NCBI GenBank assembly: GCA_003285105.1
Contig: CP030158.1
Span: 4,326,449 to 4,390,448, forward strand
From: Roseithermus sacchariphilus
GTDB lineage: Bacteria > Bacteroidota > Rhodothermia > Rhodothermales > MEBIC09517
Length of the DNA: 64,000 bases
Direction: 5' to 3'
Shown: in pieces, positions 28,234 to 38,300 of the stretch
Position numbering within the stretch: the stretch's first letter is position 1
Layout of the letters: each line of letters starts with the position of its first letter
The notes under the pieces: generated by a model
Told to the model about the DNA's origin: nothing
The model's database searches: none
What the model saw: only the letters and a program-made list of their open reading frames with translations
Translations under genes and position numbers: made by a program

Positions 28234-28385
28234 GCCGGCTGCCTGAACCGGCAGGGTGCCCGATCGGCCCGTTCTCCGTGAAATCGGTCCGGCGGTCCCG
28301 TGGGGGCGCGACGAGGGCGGAACTGCGCGGTGCCTGATGGTTTTCAGCCTCTGCTGTTCCCCCATCCTCGACGCGCTTTCCCGCC

Positions 28386-30866
28386 ATGATCGGCACGATC
28401 GGTTGGTTCTTGATCCTGGTGGCCTTCGTCGCCAGCGGGCTGTCGGCCATCGCATACTTTCAGGCCGCCCAGCAGGACGCCCCGGAGTGGCGCACCGCCG
28501 GCCGCACGACCTGGATGGTCATGACGGGGCTGCTGCTGGGCGCCGCCGGGCTGCTGTTCTACCTGTTCCTGACCCACCAATTCCAGTACGCCTACGTCTG
28601 GTCGAACTCCTCGCGGGACCTGCCGCTGCGGTACCTGTTTTCGTCGTTCTGGTCGGGGCAGGAAGGGTCGTTCCTGCTGTGGATCGTCTACATCTGCCTG
28701 GTCGGGCTGGCGCTGATGCGCTGGGCCGGGCGCAGCTACGAAGCGCCGGTGATGACGGTCGTGGCCGTCTGCCAGCTCTTTCTGCTTTCGATGATCGTGG
28801 GGCTGCAGATCGGCCCACTGGAGATTGGGTCGTCCCCCTTCAAACTGCTGGCCGAGCGCTTCCCGGACGCCCCCATCTTCCAGCAGGACCCGAACTTCGT
28901 CCCGGCCGACGGCTCGGGCCTGAACGACCTGCTGCAGAACCCCTGGATGGTCATCCATCCGCCGACGCTGTTCATCGGCTTTGCGACGATGATCGTGCCG
29001 TTCGCCTTTGCCATCGCGGCGCTGTGGAAGCGGCGCTACACCGAGTGGGTGCGCCCGGCGCTGCCGTGGACGCTCCTGGCCGTGATGATCCTGGGCATCG
29101 GCATCGCGATGGGCGGCTACTGGGCCTACGTGACGCTGTCCTTCGGCGGCTACTGGGCCTGGGACCCCGTCGAGAACTCCTCGCTCGTGCCGTGGCTCGT
29201 CGGCGTGGCGGCGCTGCACACCATGATCGTGCAGAAGCGCAGCGGGTCGAGCCACAAGGCGGCGCTGCTGCTGAGCATCCTGGCCTTCCTGCTCGTCGTC
29301 TACTCGACCTTCCTCACCCGCAGCGGGATTCTGGGAGACGTGTCGGTGCATTCGTTCGTGGATCTGGGGCTGAACAACCAGTTGCTGGTGTGGATCCTGA
29401 CGATGGCGCTGATCGGCTTCGGGCTGTTCGTGGCCCGCTACCGGGAGCTACCGACCCCGAAGCGGGAGCCCGACCTGTTCTCGCGCGAGTTCGTGATCTT
29501 CTCCGGGGCGATGCTGCTCTGCGCGCTCGCGGCGGCCGTCATCCTCGGCACCAGCGCGCCGATCCTGGGCCGCCTCTTCCGCGACAACCCCTCCACCGTC
29601 CCGATCGAGTTTTACAACAAATGGACGCTACCGCTGGCCATCGGCTTCACGTTTCTGATGGGCATCGGCCAGTTGCTCTGGTGGCACCGGATGAACGCGG
29701 AAACCGTCAGCCGCGTGCTGCTGCGGCCGGTGGCGCTGGCCGTGGTGGGCACCATCGCCGTGCTGCTGTTCACGCCGTTCGTGGAGGAGACGGTGCTCTT
29801 CCCCGCCGCTCCGGCGGCCGTGCAGACGACGGCCGAGGCGGGGCTGCTCGGCGGCCTGCAGGACTTCTGGGCCATGTACGGCCAGAGCCTGATGCTCACG
29901 CTGCTGCTCTTCGTCGCCTTCTTCGCCTTCTTCGGCAACGGCATCGTGCTGTGGAAGATCGGCCGGGGCAACCTGCGCCTGGCCGGCGGCGCGGTGACGC
30001 ACCTCGGCTTCGCCATCACGGTCTTCGGGCTGATCTCCTCGGGGGCCTTCAGCATGCCGCTCGGCCGGGAAGGCCGCATCCAGACCCGGAGCGCCGAGCA
30101 ACGGGACAACTTCGTCCTCACCCGCGGCGAGACGCGCACGGTCAACGGCTACCGGGTGACGTACACGGGCCGGGAGGTCAACGCGGAGGGCAGGCCCGTC
30201 TATGTGCTGGAGTTCACCGACCCGCGCGGCCGCTCCTTCACGCTGCGGCCGGTCGTCTACAAGAGCAACAAGGATCAATGGATCCAGCACCCGGACCTGA
30301 AGATCTTCTTCGAAAAAGACCTCTACGCCGCCGTCACGCCCAGCGTCATGTACGAGGACGCCGACCCCGAGGCCGCCGCCGCCCGCAACGGCGAGCTGGA
30401 ACTGGCCCGCGGCGAGGCGACCACCATCGGCAACCAGGAGTACGTCTTCCGCTTCGTCGACTTCGACCGCAACGTGGACCCGGAATTCCTGAGCGACTCG
30501 GTCCAGGTTGCCGTGGCCTCGGTGCTGGAGGTGACGCACCTGGCGACCGACGAAACGCGCACGCTACGCCCCATCTGGATGGTGATGCAGGACGGCTCGC
30601 AGCAGTACATCCAGAACCGCATCACCGACTGGGGGCTGACGGTCACCTTCACGGGCATCGACATCGAGACGGGTCGCATCTCGCTCTTCCTCGAAGGCGT
30701 CGAGGTGATGCCGGAGGACTGGGTGGTGGTGCAGGCTTATGAGAAACCGTTCATCAGCCTGCTCTGGTTCGGGATCATCCTGCTCAGCGGCGGCTTCTGC
30801 CTGGCCATCTACCGGCGCTGGCAGGACGCCCGCTTCACCCGCAGGGCAGCGGCCGGCGGTCCATGA
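28386..30866 (+). CDS. ccsA: Cytochrome c haem lyase subunit CcmF/CcsA-type
   Basis: This 826-residue integral membrane protein has about 14 hydrophobic helices and a large extracytoplasmic segment (about 575-770) before a last helix. It has the haem-handling WWD-type motif in GGYWAWDPVENSSLVPWLV and flanking conserved histidines (NPWMVIHPPTLFIG and AALHTMIVQKRSGSS). Length and the TFLTRSGILGDVSVHSF block match CcmF/NrfE, which attaches haem to apocytochrome c outside the inner membrane. No ccmE, ccmG or ccmH lies beside it here. An isolated ATG at 28386 follows a 152-base gap and begins family similarity. Confidence 0.9.
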   Translation: MIGTIGWFLILVAFVASGLSAIAYFQAAQQDAPEWRTAGRTTWMVMTGLLLGAAGLLFYLFLTHQFQYAYVWSNSSRDLPLRYLFSSFWSGQEGSFLLWIVYICLVGLALMRWAGRSYEAPVMTVVAVCQLFLLSMIVGLQIGPLEIGSSPFKLLAERFPDAPIFQQDPNFVPADGSGLNDLLQNPWMVIHPPTLFIGFATMIVPFAFAIAALWKRRYTEWVRPALPWTLLAVMILGIGIAMGGYWAYVTLSFGGYWAWDPVENSSLVPWLVGVAALHTMIVQKRSGSSHKAALLLSILAFLLVVYSTFLTRSGILGDVSVHSFVDLGLNNQLLVWILTMALIGFGLFVARYRELPTPKREPDLFSREFVIFSGAMLLCALAAAVILGTSAPILGRLFRDNPSTVPIEFYNKWTLPLAIGFTFLMGIGQLLWWHRMNAETVSRVLLRPVALAVVGTIAVLLFTPFVEETVLFPAAPAAVQTTAEAGLLGGLQDFWAMYGQSLMLTLLLFVAFFAFFGNGIVLWKIGRGNLRLAGGAVTHLGFAITVFGLISSGAFSMPLGREGRIQTRSAEQRDNFVLTRGETRTVNGYRVTYTGREVNAEGRPVYVLEFTDPRGRSFTLRPVVYKSNKDQWIQHPDLKIFFEKDLYAAVTPSVMYEDADPEAAAARNGELELARGEATTIGNQEYVFRFVDFDRNVDPEFLSDSVQVAVASVLEVTHLATDETRTLRPIWMVMQDGSQQYIQNRITDWGLTVTFTGIDIETGRISLFLEGVEVMPEDWVVVQAYEKPFISLLWFGIILLSGGFCLAIYRRWQDARFTRRAAAGGP

Positions 30867-30949
30867 ACGGCGATCCGGCGCCCTGACACGGTCGAAAAAA
30901 GAGCCAACGTCCTCGAAATCACGCAGGCAATCGCTCTTTGTGTCCTCAC

Positions 30950-31025
30950 CGTCATTCCCGCGCAGGCGGGAATCCAGGACGGATGAGCCTTTTTCTGGAT
31001 CCCCGATCGGTGTCGGGGATGACGA
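30950..31025. repeat. dRS3-like palindromic repeat
   Basis: It contains ATTCCCGC-GCAG-GCGGGAAT at 30954-30973 and ATCCCCGA-N6-TCGGGGAT at 30999-31020, with an outer ATCCAG/CTGGAT pair. ATTCCC-N8-GGGAAT is the consensus of the dRS3 repeats described in Neisseria, and similar elements are scattered through many high-GC genomes. Function is unknown; they often sit at 3' ends of genes, as here after ccsA. Confidence 0.75.
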
Positions 31026-31057
31026 GAACGCACGATGTCAGCGTATCAGGTAGCCAG

Positions 31058-31211
31058 AGTAGCCCGCAGCCAGTAGCCCGCAGCCAGTAGCCCGCAGCCA
31101 GTAGCCCGCAGCCCGAAGCCAGCAGCCAGCAGCCAGCAGCCAGTAGCCCGCAGCCCGAAGCCAGCAGCCAGTAGCCCGCAGCCCGAAGCCAGCAGCCAGT
31201 AGCCCGCAGCA
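31058..31211 (+). repeat. Heptanucleotide repeat array, AGCC family (longest)
   Basis: About 21 consecutive 7-bp units of the form AGCCNNN: AGCCCGC and AGCCAGT alternate, then AGCCCGA, AGCCAGC and so on. Higher-order blocks such as AGCCCGC-AGCCCGA-AGCCAGC recur, which indicates block duplication by slippage. It ends about 30 bases before the metal-operator palindrome. Confidence 0.9.
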
Positions 31212-31238
31212 TTTGCCGATCACAATTTGGTCAAAAAT

Positions 31239-31257
31239 ATTTTTAGCCAAAACTAAA
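31239..31257. promoter_or_regulatory. Putative DtxR/MntR-type operator before the metal importer
   Basis: The site reads ATTTTTAGCCAAAACTAAA, with TTTAG-N6-CTAAA half-sites at 31242-31246 and 31253-31257. Eighteen of 19 bases match the site at 56895-56913 before the TonB-receptor operon. The spacing resembles the SirR/MntR/DtxR family box (TTTAGGTTAACCTAAA). It lies 54 bases upstream of the importer start, a reasonable position for repression. Confidence 0.6.
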
Positions 31258-31310
31258 TCGCCCCTGCGGCGTTGACGAGGGCGTTTCTGGAAATCAACCG
31301 GTTGTCCCTC

Positions 31311-32273
31311 ATGCAACGCATCCTGCGAGCGGGCGCGCTGCCGGCGCTACTGGCGCTGCTGATCGGATCCTTCGGCTGCCGACCGGGGCCGGGGCCGTCG
31401 ACGGACCTGGCCACGCGCCCCGTGCGGGTCGTCGCCACCACCAGCATCATCGCCGACCTGGCGCGGGCCGTCGGCGGGGACCGAGTGGCCGTGACGGGCC
31501 TGATGGGGCCGGGCGTGGACCCGCACCTCTACAAGGCCAGCGAGGGGGACGTCGCCCGGATGGCCGGCGCGGACCTCATCCTCTACAACGGGCTGCATCT
31601 GGAGGGCAAGATGGTGGACCTCTTCGAGCAGATGCGGCAGCGGGGCGTGCCGATCTATGCCGTGGCCGAGGGGGTACCGGAAGACGCTTATCTGGCCTCG
31701 CCCGACTACCCCGGCAACTACGACCCGCACCTCTGGTTCGACGTGACGCTGTGGATGCAGGCCGCGCGCTACGTGGCGCAGCGGCTGGCCGCCCTCGACA
31801 CCACCCATGCCGCGACCTACACCGCCCGCGCCGACGCCTACCTGACCGAACTGGAGGCGCTGGACCGCTACGTCCGTGACCGGGCCGCCACCATTCCCGC
31901 GCCGCAGCGGGTGCTCATCACCTCGCACGACGCCTTCGGGTACTTCGGTCGCGCCTACGGCTTCGAAGTGCACGGCCTGCAGGGCCTCAGCACCGCCGTC
32001 GAAGCCGGCACCGCCGACGTCCAGCGCCTGGCCGACTTCGTGGTGGCCCGGCGCATTCCGGCGCTGTTCGTGGAATCGTCGGTGTCGCCGCGGGGCATCG
32101 AGGCGGTGCGGGCCGCCGTGCGTGCGCGGGGCTTCGAGGTGCAGATCGGCGGCCATCTCTACTCGGACGCGCTCGGCAACCCCGGTACCCCGGCCGAGAC
32201 GTACATCGGCACCGTCCGCCACAACATCGACACCATCGTCCAGGCGCTGGCTCCATCTAGCGCCACCCCCTGA
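31311..32273 (+). CDS. Metal ABC transporter substrate-binding lipoprotein (MntA/TroA/ZnuA family)
   Basis: This 320-residue lipoprotein (lipobox LIGSFGC) belongs to cluster A-I binding proteins for Mn, Zn or Fe(II). Ligand residues lie in the expected places: GVDPHLYKAS (first His), NYDPHLWFDV (second His), ITSHDAFGYFGRAYG and the late GHLYSDALG. It lacks the long His-rich loop of dedicated ZnuA proteins, which favours manganese or broad specificity as in TroA. It heads a four-gene operon with ATPase and two permeases. A DtxR-type palindrome 54 bases upstream predicts metal-dependent repression. Start at 31311 is the Met just before the signal peptide; an ATG at 31272 is also in frame. Confidence 0.88.
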   Translation: MQRILRAGALPALLALLIGSFGCRPGPGPSTDLATRPVRVVATTSIIADLARAVGGDRVAVTGLMGPGVDPHLYKASEGDVARMAGADLILYNGLHLEGKMVDLFEQMRQRGVPIYAVAEGVPEDAYLASPDYPGNYDPHLWFDVTLWMQAARYVAQRLAALDTTHAATYTARADAYLTELEALDRYVRDRAATIPAPQRVLITSHDAFGYFGRAYGFEVHGLQGLSTAVEAGTADVQRLADFVVARRIPALFVESSVSPRGIEAVRAAVRARGFEVQIGGHLYSDALGNPGTPAETYIGTVRHNIDTIVQALAPSSATP

Positions 32274-32280
32274 GCCCGCC

Positions 32281-33035
32281 ATGTCCGACACCGCCCCCCC
32301 ATCGACGTCTTCGACCTGACCGTCGCCTACCGCGACCAGCCCGTCCTCTGGGACATCGACCTGACCGTGCCGCCGGGCGTGCTGATGGCCATCGTCGGGC
32401 CGAACGGAGCCGGCAAGACGACGTTCATCAAGGCCCTGCTGGATCTCGTGCCGCGGGCCGCGGGTCAGGTTCGCATCTTCGGAGCCCCCTATGCCGAACG
32501 GCGCCACCTCGTCGCCTACGTCCCCCAGCGCGGCAGCGTCGACTGGGACTTCCCGACGAACGTGCTGGACGTGGTGATGATGGGGCTCTACGGCCGCCTC
32601 GGCTGGTTCCGGCGGCCCGGCCGCGCCGAACGGGCGCAGGCCATGCAGGCCCTGGACCAGGTGGGCATGACCGCCTTCGCCACCCGGCAGATCAGCCAGC
32701 TCTCCGGCGGGCAGCAGCAGCGGGTCTTCCTGGCCCGGGCGCTGGTCCAGGACGCCCAGATCTACCTGATGGACGAGCCGTTCCAGGGCGTCGACGCCAC
32801 CACCGAGCGCGCCATCATCGAGCTGCTGCGTACCCTCCGGGCACAGGGAAAAACCGTCCTCGTCGTCCACCACGACCTCCAGACGGTGCCGGAGTACTTC
32901 GACCAGGTGATGCTGCTGAACGTCTACAAGATCGCCAGCGGACCCGTCGAGAACGTCTTCACCGAGGACAACCTGCGCCTGACCTATGGCGGCCGGGTGG
33001 GCTTCCTCAGGACCCGGCCGAAGGTCGAAGGGTGA
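32281..33035 (+). CDS. Metal ABC transporter ATPase with out-of-frame start at a C7 tract
   Basis: About 245 residues of an ABC ATPase: [21 protein letters not shown], Walker [11 protein letters not shown]-loop [16 protein letters not shown], signature LSGGQQQR, Walker B IYLMDEPF and switch VVHHDL. The only ATG after the binding-protein stop is at 32281 (MSDTAPP), but it is in another frame. A run of seven C (32294-32300) separates it from the ATPase frame, and one extra C would join them. In the true frame there is no ATG, GTG or TTG between the upstream stop and the conserved first strand. The choices are a sequencing error, slipped-strand phase variation or slippage during expression. The C-terminal PKVEG is encoded by heptanucleotide repeat. 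Confidence 0.8.
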
Positions 33036-33100
33036 AGGACGGAAACGAAGCCGTCCGGCCATATCCGTCCTTTGCATTTCGCTCTTCCCTGACTCGACCC
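33015..33100. repeat. Heptanucleotide repeat, CGAA family, opposed arms
   Basis: The left arm reads GGCCGAA, GGTCGAA, GGGTGAA, GGACGGA, AACGAAG. After GCCGTCCGGCC, a right arm of reversed units follows (GTCCTTT, GCATTTC, GCTCTTC). The left arm begins inside the ATPase gene, supplying its last codons and stop. Related arrays are at 41883, 45591 and 46591. Confidence 0.65.
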
Positions 33101-33113
33101 TCCTCGTCCCTCC

Positions 33114-34256
33114 ATGGAGCTGTTTGCTGACTACACCCTCCGCATGGTGGCCCTCGGCTCGGCGACGCTCGGGCTGGTGAGCGGAGCGCTGGGGAGCTTT
33201 GCCGTGCTGCGCGGGCAGAGCCTGCTGGGGGATGCCATCTCACACGCCGCGCTGCCGGGCATCGCCCTCGCCTTCCTGCTGACGGGCAGCAAGGTCCCGC
33301 TGGTGCTGATGCTGGGGGCGGCCCTGGCCGGCTGGCTGGCGACGCTCGCCGTGATGGGCGTCACGCAGGCCACCCGCGTCCCCTACGACAGCGCCCTCGG
33401 CATCGCCCTGTCCGTCTTCTTCGGGGTCGGGCTGGTGCTGCTCACCTTCATCCAGAAGCAGCCGAATGCGAATCAGGCCGGGCTGGAGACGTTTCTCTTC
33501 GGTCAGGCCGCCGCGCTGGTCCATCAGGACGTGCTGACGATGGCCGGGTTGGGCGCGCTGGCGCTGCTGGGCCTGGCGGTGGCCTGGAAGGAATTCAAGC
33601 TGCTGGCCTTCGACGCGGCCTTCGGCGCGAGCCTGGGCCTTCCGATGCGGCGCCTGGACGTGCTGCTCACGTCGCTGCTGGTCCTTGCCATCGTCATCGG
33701 GCTGCAGACGGTCGGCGTGGTGCTGATGAGCGCGATGCTCGTGGCCCCGGCGGCGGCGGCCCGGCAATGGACGGACCGGCTGGGGCGGATGGTGCTGCTG
33801 GCGATGTTCTTCGGAGCGACGGCGGGGATGAGCGGGGCGTTCCTCAGCAGCCGCGTGGAACGGCTCCCGACCGGGCCCACCATCGTGCTGTGCGTCAGCG
33901 CCATCGTCCTCGTCTCGCTGTTGCTGGCACCGAACCGTGGGCTCCTCTGGCGCGGCGTGCGTGCCTGGCGCAACGGCCGCCGCCTGCGCGGCGAGGCGGT
34001 GCTGCTGAACCTGTACGCCCTGGCCGTCCACCACGACCGTCGCGACCACCCCCACGAACGGGGCGTGCTGGATGCGATGAGCCCGGAAGGTCCCACCGGC
34101 CCGGCCCTGCGGAAGCTGGCGGCCCGGGGGCTCGTCCGGCAGGTCGACGCCACGCGGTGGGCGCTGACGCCACAGGGCTGGCACCGGGCGGCTCAACTGG
34201 CCCGGGAGCGCAGCATCGCCGCCGGCCCTGCCACAGACGGGGAGGCCGCGCCATGA
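33114..34256 (+). CDS. Metal ABC transporter permease with C-terminal winged-helix extension
   Basis: This 380-residue protein has eight or nine membrane helices of the ZnuB/MntB/TroC family over residues 1-275 (GSFAVLRGQSLLGDAISHAALPGIALAF, GVVLMSAMLVAPAAAARQWTD). The remaining ~100 residues are soluble and look like a DtxR/MntR-type winged helix: LLNLYALAVHHDRRDHPHERGVLD, GPALRKLAARGLVRQVD, WALTPQGWHRAAQLARE. The family usually ends near residue 290, so this is a fusion. The stop codon overlaps the next permease start (ATGA), so the two are translationally coupled. The extension may bind metal and gate transport, or bind DNA; neither is shown. Confidence 0.85.
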   Translation: MELFADYTLRMVALGSATLGLVSGALGSFAVLRGQSLLGDAISHAALPGIALAFLLTGSKVPLVLMLGAALAGWLATLAVMGVTQATRVPYDSALGIALSVFFGVGLVLLTFIQKQPNANQAGLETFLFGQAAALVHQDVLTMAGLGALALLGLAVAWKEFKLLAFDAAFGASLGLPMRRLDVLLTSLLVLAIVIGLQTVGVVLMSAMLVAPAAAARQWTDRLGRMVLLAMFFGATAGMSGAFLSSRVERLPTGPTIVLCVSAIVLVSLLLAPNRGLLWRGVRAWRNGRRLRGEAVLLNLYALAVHHDRRDHPHERGVLDAMSPEGPTGPALRKLAARGLVRQVDATRWALTPQGWHRAAQLARERSIAAGPATDGEAAP

Positions 34257-35362
34257 CACCCGTTCAGCTCGAGATCCAGCTGGTCGCCGTGCTGGTGGCC
34301 GTGGCCTGCGCGCTGCCGGGGACGTTCCTCGTGCTGCGCCGCATGGCCATGCTGAGCGACGCCATCAGCCATGCCATCCTGCCCGGCATCGTCGTCGGCT
34401 TCTTCCTCACGCACGACCTCGGCTCCCCCCTCCTGATCGCCCTGGCCGCCCTGACCGGCGTGCTGACGGTGAGCCTGGTGGAGCTGCTGCACCGGACGCG
34501 CCTGGTCCGGGAGGACGCCGCCATCGGGCTCGTCTTCCCGATGCTCTTCAGCCTGGGCGTCATCCTCATCGCCCGCTACGCCGGCGACGTCCACCTGGAC
34601 ACCGACGCCGTGCTGCTGGGCGAGCTGGCCTTCGTGCCGTTCGACCGGCTGCTGGCGGGTGGGCTGGACCTGGGACCGCGGGCGGCGTGGGTGATGGGCG
34701 GGATTGTGCTGCTCAACACGCTGTTCATCACCGTCTTCTACAAGGAGCTGAAGCTGGCGGCCTTCGACGCCGGGCTGGCGGCGGCGCTCGGGTTTGCCCC
34801 GGCCGTGCTGCACTACGCGCTGATGGGCCTCGTCTCCGTCACCGCCGTCGCCGCGTTCGACGCCGTCGGCTCGATCCTCGTGGTGGCCCTGATGATCGGC
34901 CCGCCGGCGACGGCGCGGCTGCTGACGGACCGGCTGCCGTGGATGATCGGCGGGGGCGTGGTGCTCGGGGCGATGAGCGCCGTGGGCGGCTACGGGCTGG
35001 CGCATCTGCTGGACGCCTCCATCGCCGGGTCGATGGCGACGATGGTGGGCGTGCTGTTCGGCCTGGCCGTGCTGTTCGCCCCCGGTCGCGGGGTCGTGGC
35101 GGCCGCCCGCCGCCGGGCCGCGCAGCGCTGGACCTTTGCGCAGCAGATGCTGGCCGTCCACCTGTTGCACCACGAGGGCACGCCGGAAGAAGCCGACGAG
35201 AGCGCGGTGGACCACCTGCACGCGCACCTGCGCTGGCCGCCTGGCTTCGCCCGGCAGGTGGTGCACCGGGCCGAGCAGCAGGGCCTCGTGATCCGCCTCG
35301 GGGACCGGCTCCGGCTGACGGAAGCGGGCCGGGCCCTCGCCCGGCACAGCGTCAGGGCCTGA
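34253..35362 (+). CDS. Second metal ABC transporter permease with winged-helix extension
   Basis: This 369-residue paralogue of the preceding permease has a membrane domain at residues 1-280 (LRRMAMLSDAISHAILPGIVVGFFL, FDAVGSILVVALMIGPPATARLLTD). A soluble tail of about 85 residues follows: QQMLAVHLLHHEGTPEEADE, HLRWPPGFARQVVHRAEQQGLV, DRLRLTEAGRALARHSVRA. The tail again reads as a winged helix with a recognition-helix-like segment and an LTEAGRALA wing, as in MntR. Its ATG overlaps the previous stop by ATGA. The two permeases suggest a heterodimeric channel as in TroCD or MntCD. Its last 11 bases overlap the 3' end of the convergent hybrid kinase. Confidence 0.85.
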   Translation: MTPVQLEIQLVAVLVAVACALPGTFLVLRRMAMLSDAISHAILPGIVVGFFLTHDLGSPLLIALAALTGVLTVSLVELLHRTRLVREDAAIGLVFPMLFSLGVILIARYAGDVHLDTDAVLLGELAFVPFDRLLAGGLDLGPRAAWVMGGIVLLNTLFITVFYKELKLAAFDAGLAAALGFAPAVLHYALMGLVSVTAVAAFDAVGSILVVALMIGPPATARLLTDRLPWMIGGGVVLGAMSAVGGYGLAHLLDASIAGSMATMVGVLFGLAVLFAPGRGVVAAARRRAAQRWTFAQQMLAVHLLHHEGTPEEADESAVDHLHAHLRWPPGFARQVVHRAEQQGLVIRLGDRLRLTEAGRALARHSVRA

Positions 35363-38300
35363 CGTCCGGCCCGGACGGATCGGCCAGCGGATCGGCCAGG
35401 GGATCGGTTGGAGACGCCTCGGGCACGGCGGCCTCGACGGCGGCGGGCCGCAAGACGCCCTGCAGCGCCCCCAGCACCTGGCGCAGCTGCTCGGCGCGGA
35501 CCGGCTTGGGGATGTAGTCGTTCATCCCGGCTTCCAGGCAGCGCTCCCGGTCCCCGCGGACGGCGTTGGCCGTGACGGCGATGATGTAGGGCTGCTGCGC
35601 CTCCGGCACCGTCGCCCGGATCTCACGCGTCGCCTCGATGCCGTCCATGACGGGCATCATCACGTCCATGAGCACGACGTCGTAGGAGCGGGCCGTCACG
35701 GCGTCCACCGCCTGCCGGCCGTCGGTCACGACATCCGCCTCGTAGCCCATGTGCTGCAGCATCCGCCGGGTCACTTTCTGGTTGACCGGGTTGTCTTCGA
35801 CCAGCAGGATCCGCAGCGGGGCTGCCGGGGGCGCCTCGCCCTCCGCTTCCGCCCGTGCCGGATCCGGCACGGGGGCCTCCGGCCGGGACGCCTCCGGGGC
35901 AAGCGGCACCGGGGGGATAGACGACGCCTCCAGCACGCGGCGCAAGGCGGCATGGAGCGCCGCCGCCCTCACGGGCCGGATCAGCACCTCGGCCGGCTTC
36001 GGCAGGCCGGGCCGCGGTTGCTGCCCCATGCGTTGCACGCAGATCCACGCCGCCCGGCCGCCCCACAGGGCACCCTGCGGATCCTCCGCCGGCATCATCT
36101 CCGGAGCCGCCACCAGCAGGTCGGCCTCGCCCATACCCTCGGCAGGCCACGCCGGAGCCGCCTCCACCACCAGCCCGCACCGCTCCAGGTCCCGCACCAG
36201 CGTGCGTCGCGTGGGGGGATGCGGCTCCACCACCAGCGCCCGTCGTCCAGGGAACGACGGCACCGCAAGCGCCTCGGCGCTACGCCGGAGCGTCACCACG
36301 ACGTGAAACGTCGAGCCGATGCCTTCCGTGCTCTCCACCCACATCTGCCCCTGCATCAGGGACGCCAGACGGTAGCTGATCGACAGGCCGAGGCCCGTGC
36401 CGCCATACGACGGGGCGGTGGCGGCCGACGCCTGGTTGAACGGCTGGAACAGCCCCGGCAGCCGATCCGGCGGGATCCCGATCCCCGTGTCCCGGACGGC
36501 GAGGTGCAGGCGGCAGGCCGCCGGGTCCGGCTCCGGCGTGTCGCCGTCGGTCGGCTCCGCCCGCTCCACGGTCACCACCACCTCCCCGGCCGGGGTGAAC
36601 TTGACGGCGTTGGAGAGCAGGTTGACGAGAATCTGACGCAGACGCTGGGCGTCCCCGACGACGACGTCCGGCACGTCCGGCGCCAGCTCGTAGGCCAGCT
36701 CCAGCTTCCCGGCGGCCGCCCGGGGCGTCACCACGTCGAACGCGTCCTCGATGCATTGCCGGAGCACGAAGGGCTCCGCCGTGAGCCGCACGGCACCGGC
36801 CTCGATCCGGGAGAAATCCAGGATGTCATTGACCAGCCCCAGCAGCGCCTCCCCGCTCGTCCGTAGCGTCTCCAGATACTCGCGCTGCTCCTCGTCCAGG
36901 TTCGTTTCCAACAACACGTCTGCCATGCCAATGACCCCGTTCATGGGTGTGCGAATCTCGTGGCTCATGTTGGCGAGGAAGACACTCTTGGCCCGGGATG
37001 CCGCCTCGGCCTGCTTCCGGGCCGCCTCCAGCTCCGCAGCGTACCGCTTCAGCACCTCCCCGGCCGCGTGCTGTGCCGTGATGTCCTCGACGATGCCCTC
37101 GTAATATCGAATCGAGCCGTCGGCATCCCGCACGGCGTGGGCGCTCTCCCGCACCCGGATACGCCGTCCATCCCGCCGGACCCAGACCGACTCGAAGCCG
37201 CGCACCTCGCCGTGGCGCAGCAGTTCGTCCTCGAAGGCGCGGCGAGCGTGGGCTTCCTCGAAGCCCTCGTGTTCCAGGTTGCGCCGCTGGAGGTCGGCTA
37301 GGGACTCGAAGCCGAGCAGGGCGATGAGCGCGGGGTTGGCCGCCACGATGGCCCCGTCGGGGGTGGTCCGGTAGACGCCCACGGGCAGGCGCTCGAACAG
37401 CATGCGGTACCGTTCTTCCTCTTCCCGCAGGATCCGCTCGGCACGGCGCCGGCGGGCTTCTTTCAGGACGAGCGCCAGGTAATGCGCGGCGTCCTGCAGG
37501 AGCGCGATTTCGTGCGGCGTCCACGCGTGCACGTCGGCGGCATCCAGGCACAAGAGCCCGACCAGGTCCTGGCTGTGCTGCAACGGCACGTCCAGGAGTG
37601 CACGGGTGTGCCCCGCGGCCAGCGCCGCGGCCAGCGGGGCCAGGCGCGGGTCGGCGGAGACATCCTCCACCGCCACGACCTCCCCGGCCCGCAGCGCAGC
37701 GAGGTAGGCAGGTGCCTCAGAGAGATCCGCTTCGACGCCGACCAGCGGCGGCATCGCCTCCGGCCCCAGCGCAAACCGGACCGAGAGGCGTCCGTCGCCG
37801 TCGATAGTGCTGTAAGCCACGCGGTAGGCCGGGAAATAACGGTGCAGGTGCGTGACGAGGCGAACGATGATTTCGTCGGGGTCCCGCTCCGCCGCGAGGG
37901 CGGCCACGACGTCCCGGGCCAGTTGCGTGCGCATCAGCATGGCCGCCGTGAGGACGTCGCGCGGATCGGGCACGGCAGACAGACGCAGCATGAGCACGTC
38001 CTCCTCCTCGTACACGAGGGAGCGGGCGGCCGCTTCCACGAGGATCTCCCGGCCGTCGCGGTGCCGGAGGGCCAGCCGCTCGGTGGCCGCCATTGCCCGC
38101 CCGGTCTGTGTGAGCCGTTCCCAGCCGTCATCCACACAGAGATCCGGGAGGGAGCGCTTCGCCAGGTCCTCTTCGGCATAGCCCAGCAGCGCCCGGGCGG
38201 CGGCGTTGGCCTTCAGGAAGCGGGGGTGGGCTTCCTCCGGCGGCGTGTGCAGCAACAGCGCATCGGGCGCCTCCTCGAACATCGCCGCGTACCACGCCAC

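Larger units (their letters stand above)
30867..31310. other. Repeat-rich spacer before the metal ABC importer
   Basis: This 444-base gap has no gene. It contains a palindromic dispersed repeat (30950-31025), a long heptanucleotide array (31058-31211), and then an AT-rich promoter stretch with a DtxR-type palindrome (31239-31257) directly before the importer genes. Frames through it translate to SFPRRRESR-like and repetitive LRATGCGLLAAGY-like strings, which are repeat artefacts. Confidence 0.7.

Noticed and set aside
31058-31211. Possible CRISPR array
   Set aside because: The repeat period is 7 bp with no spacers of 25-40 bases and no cas genes nearby.
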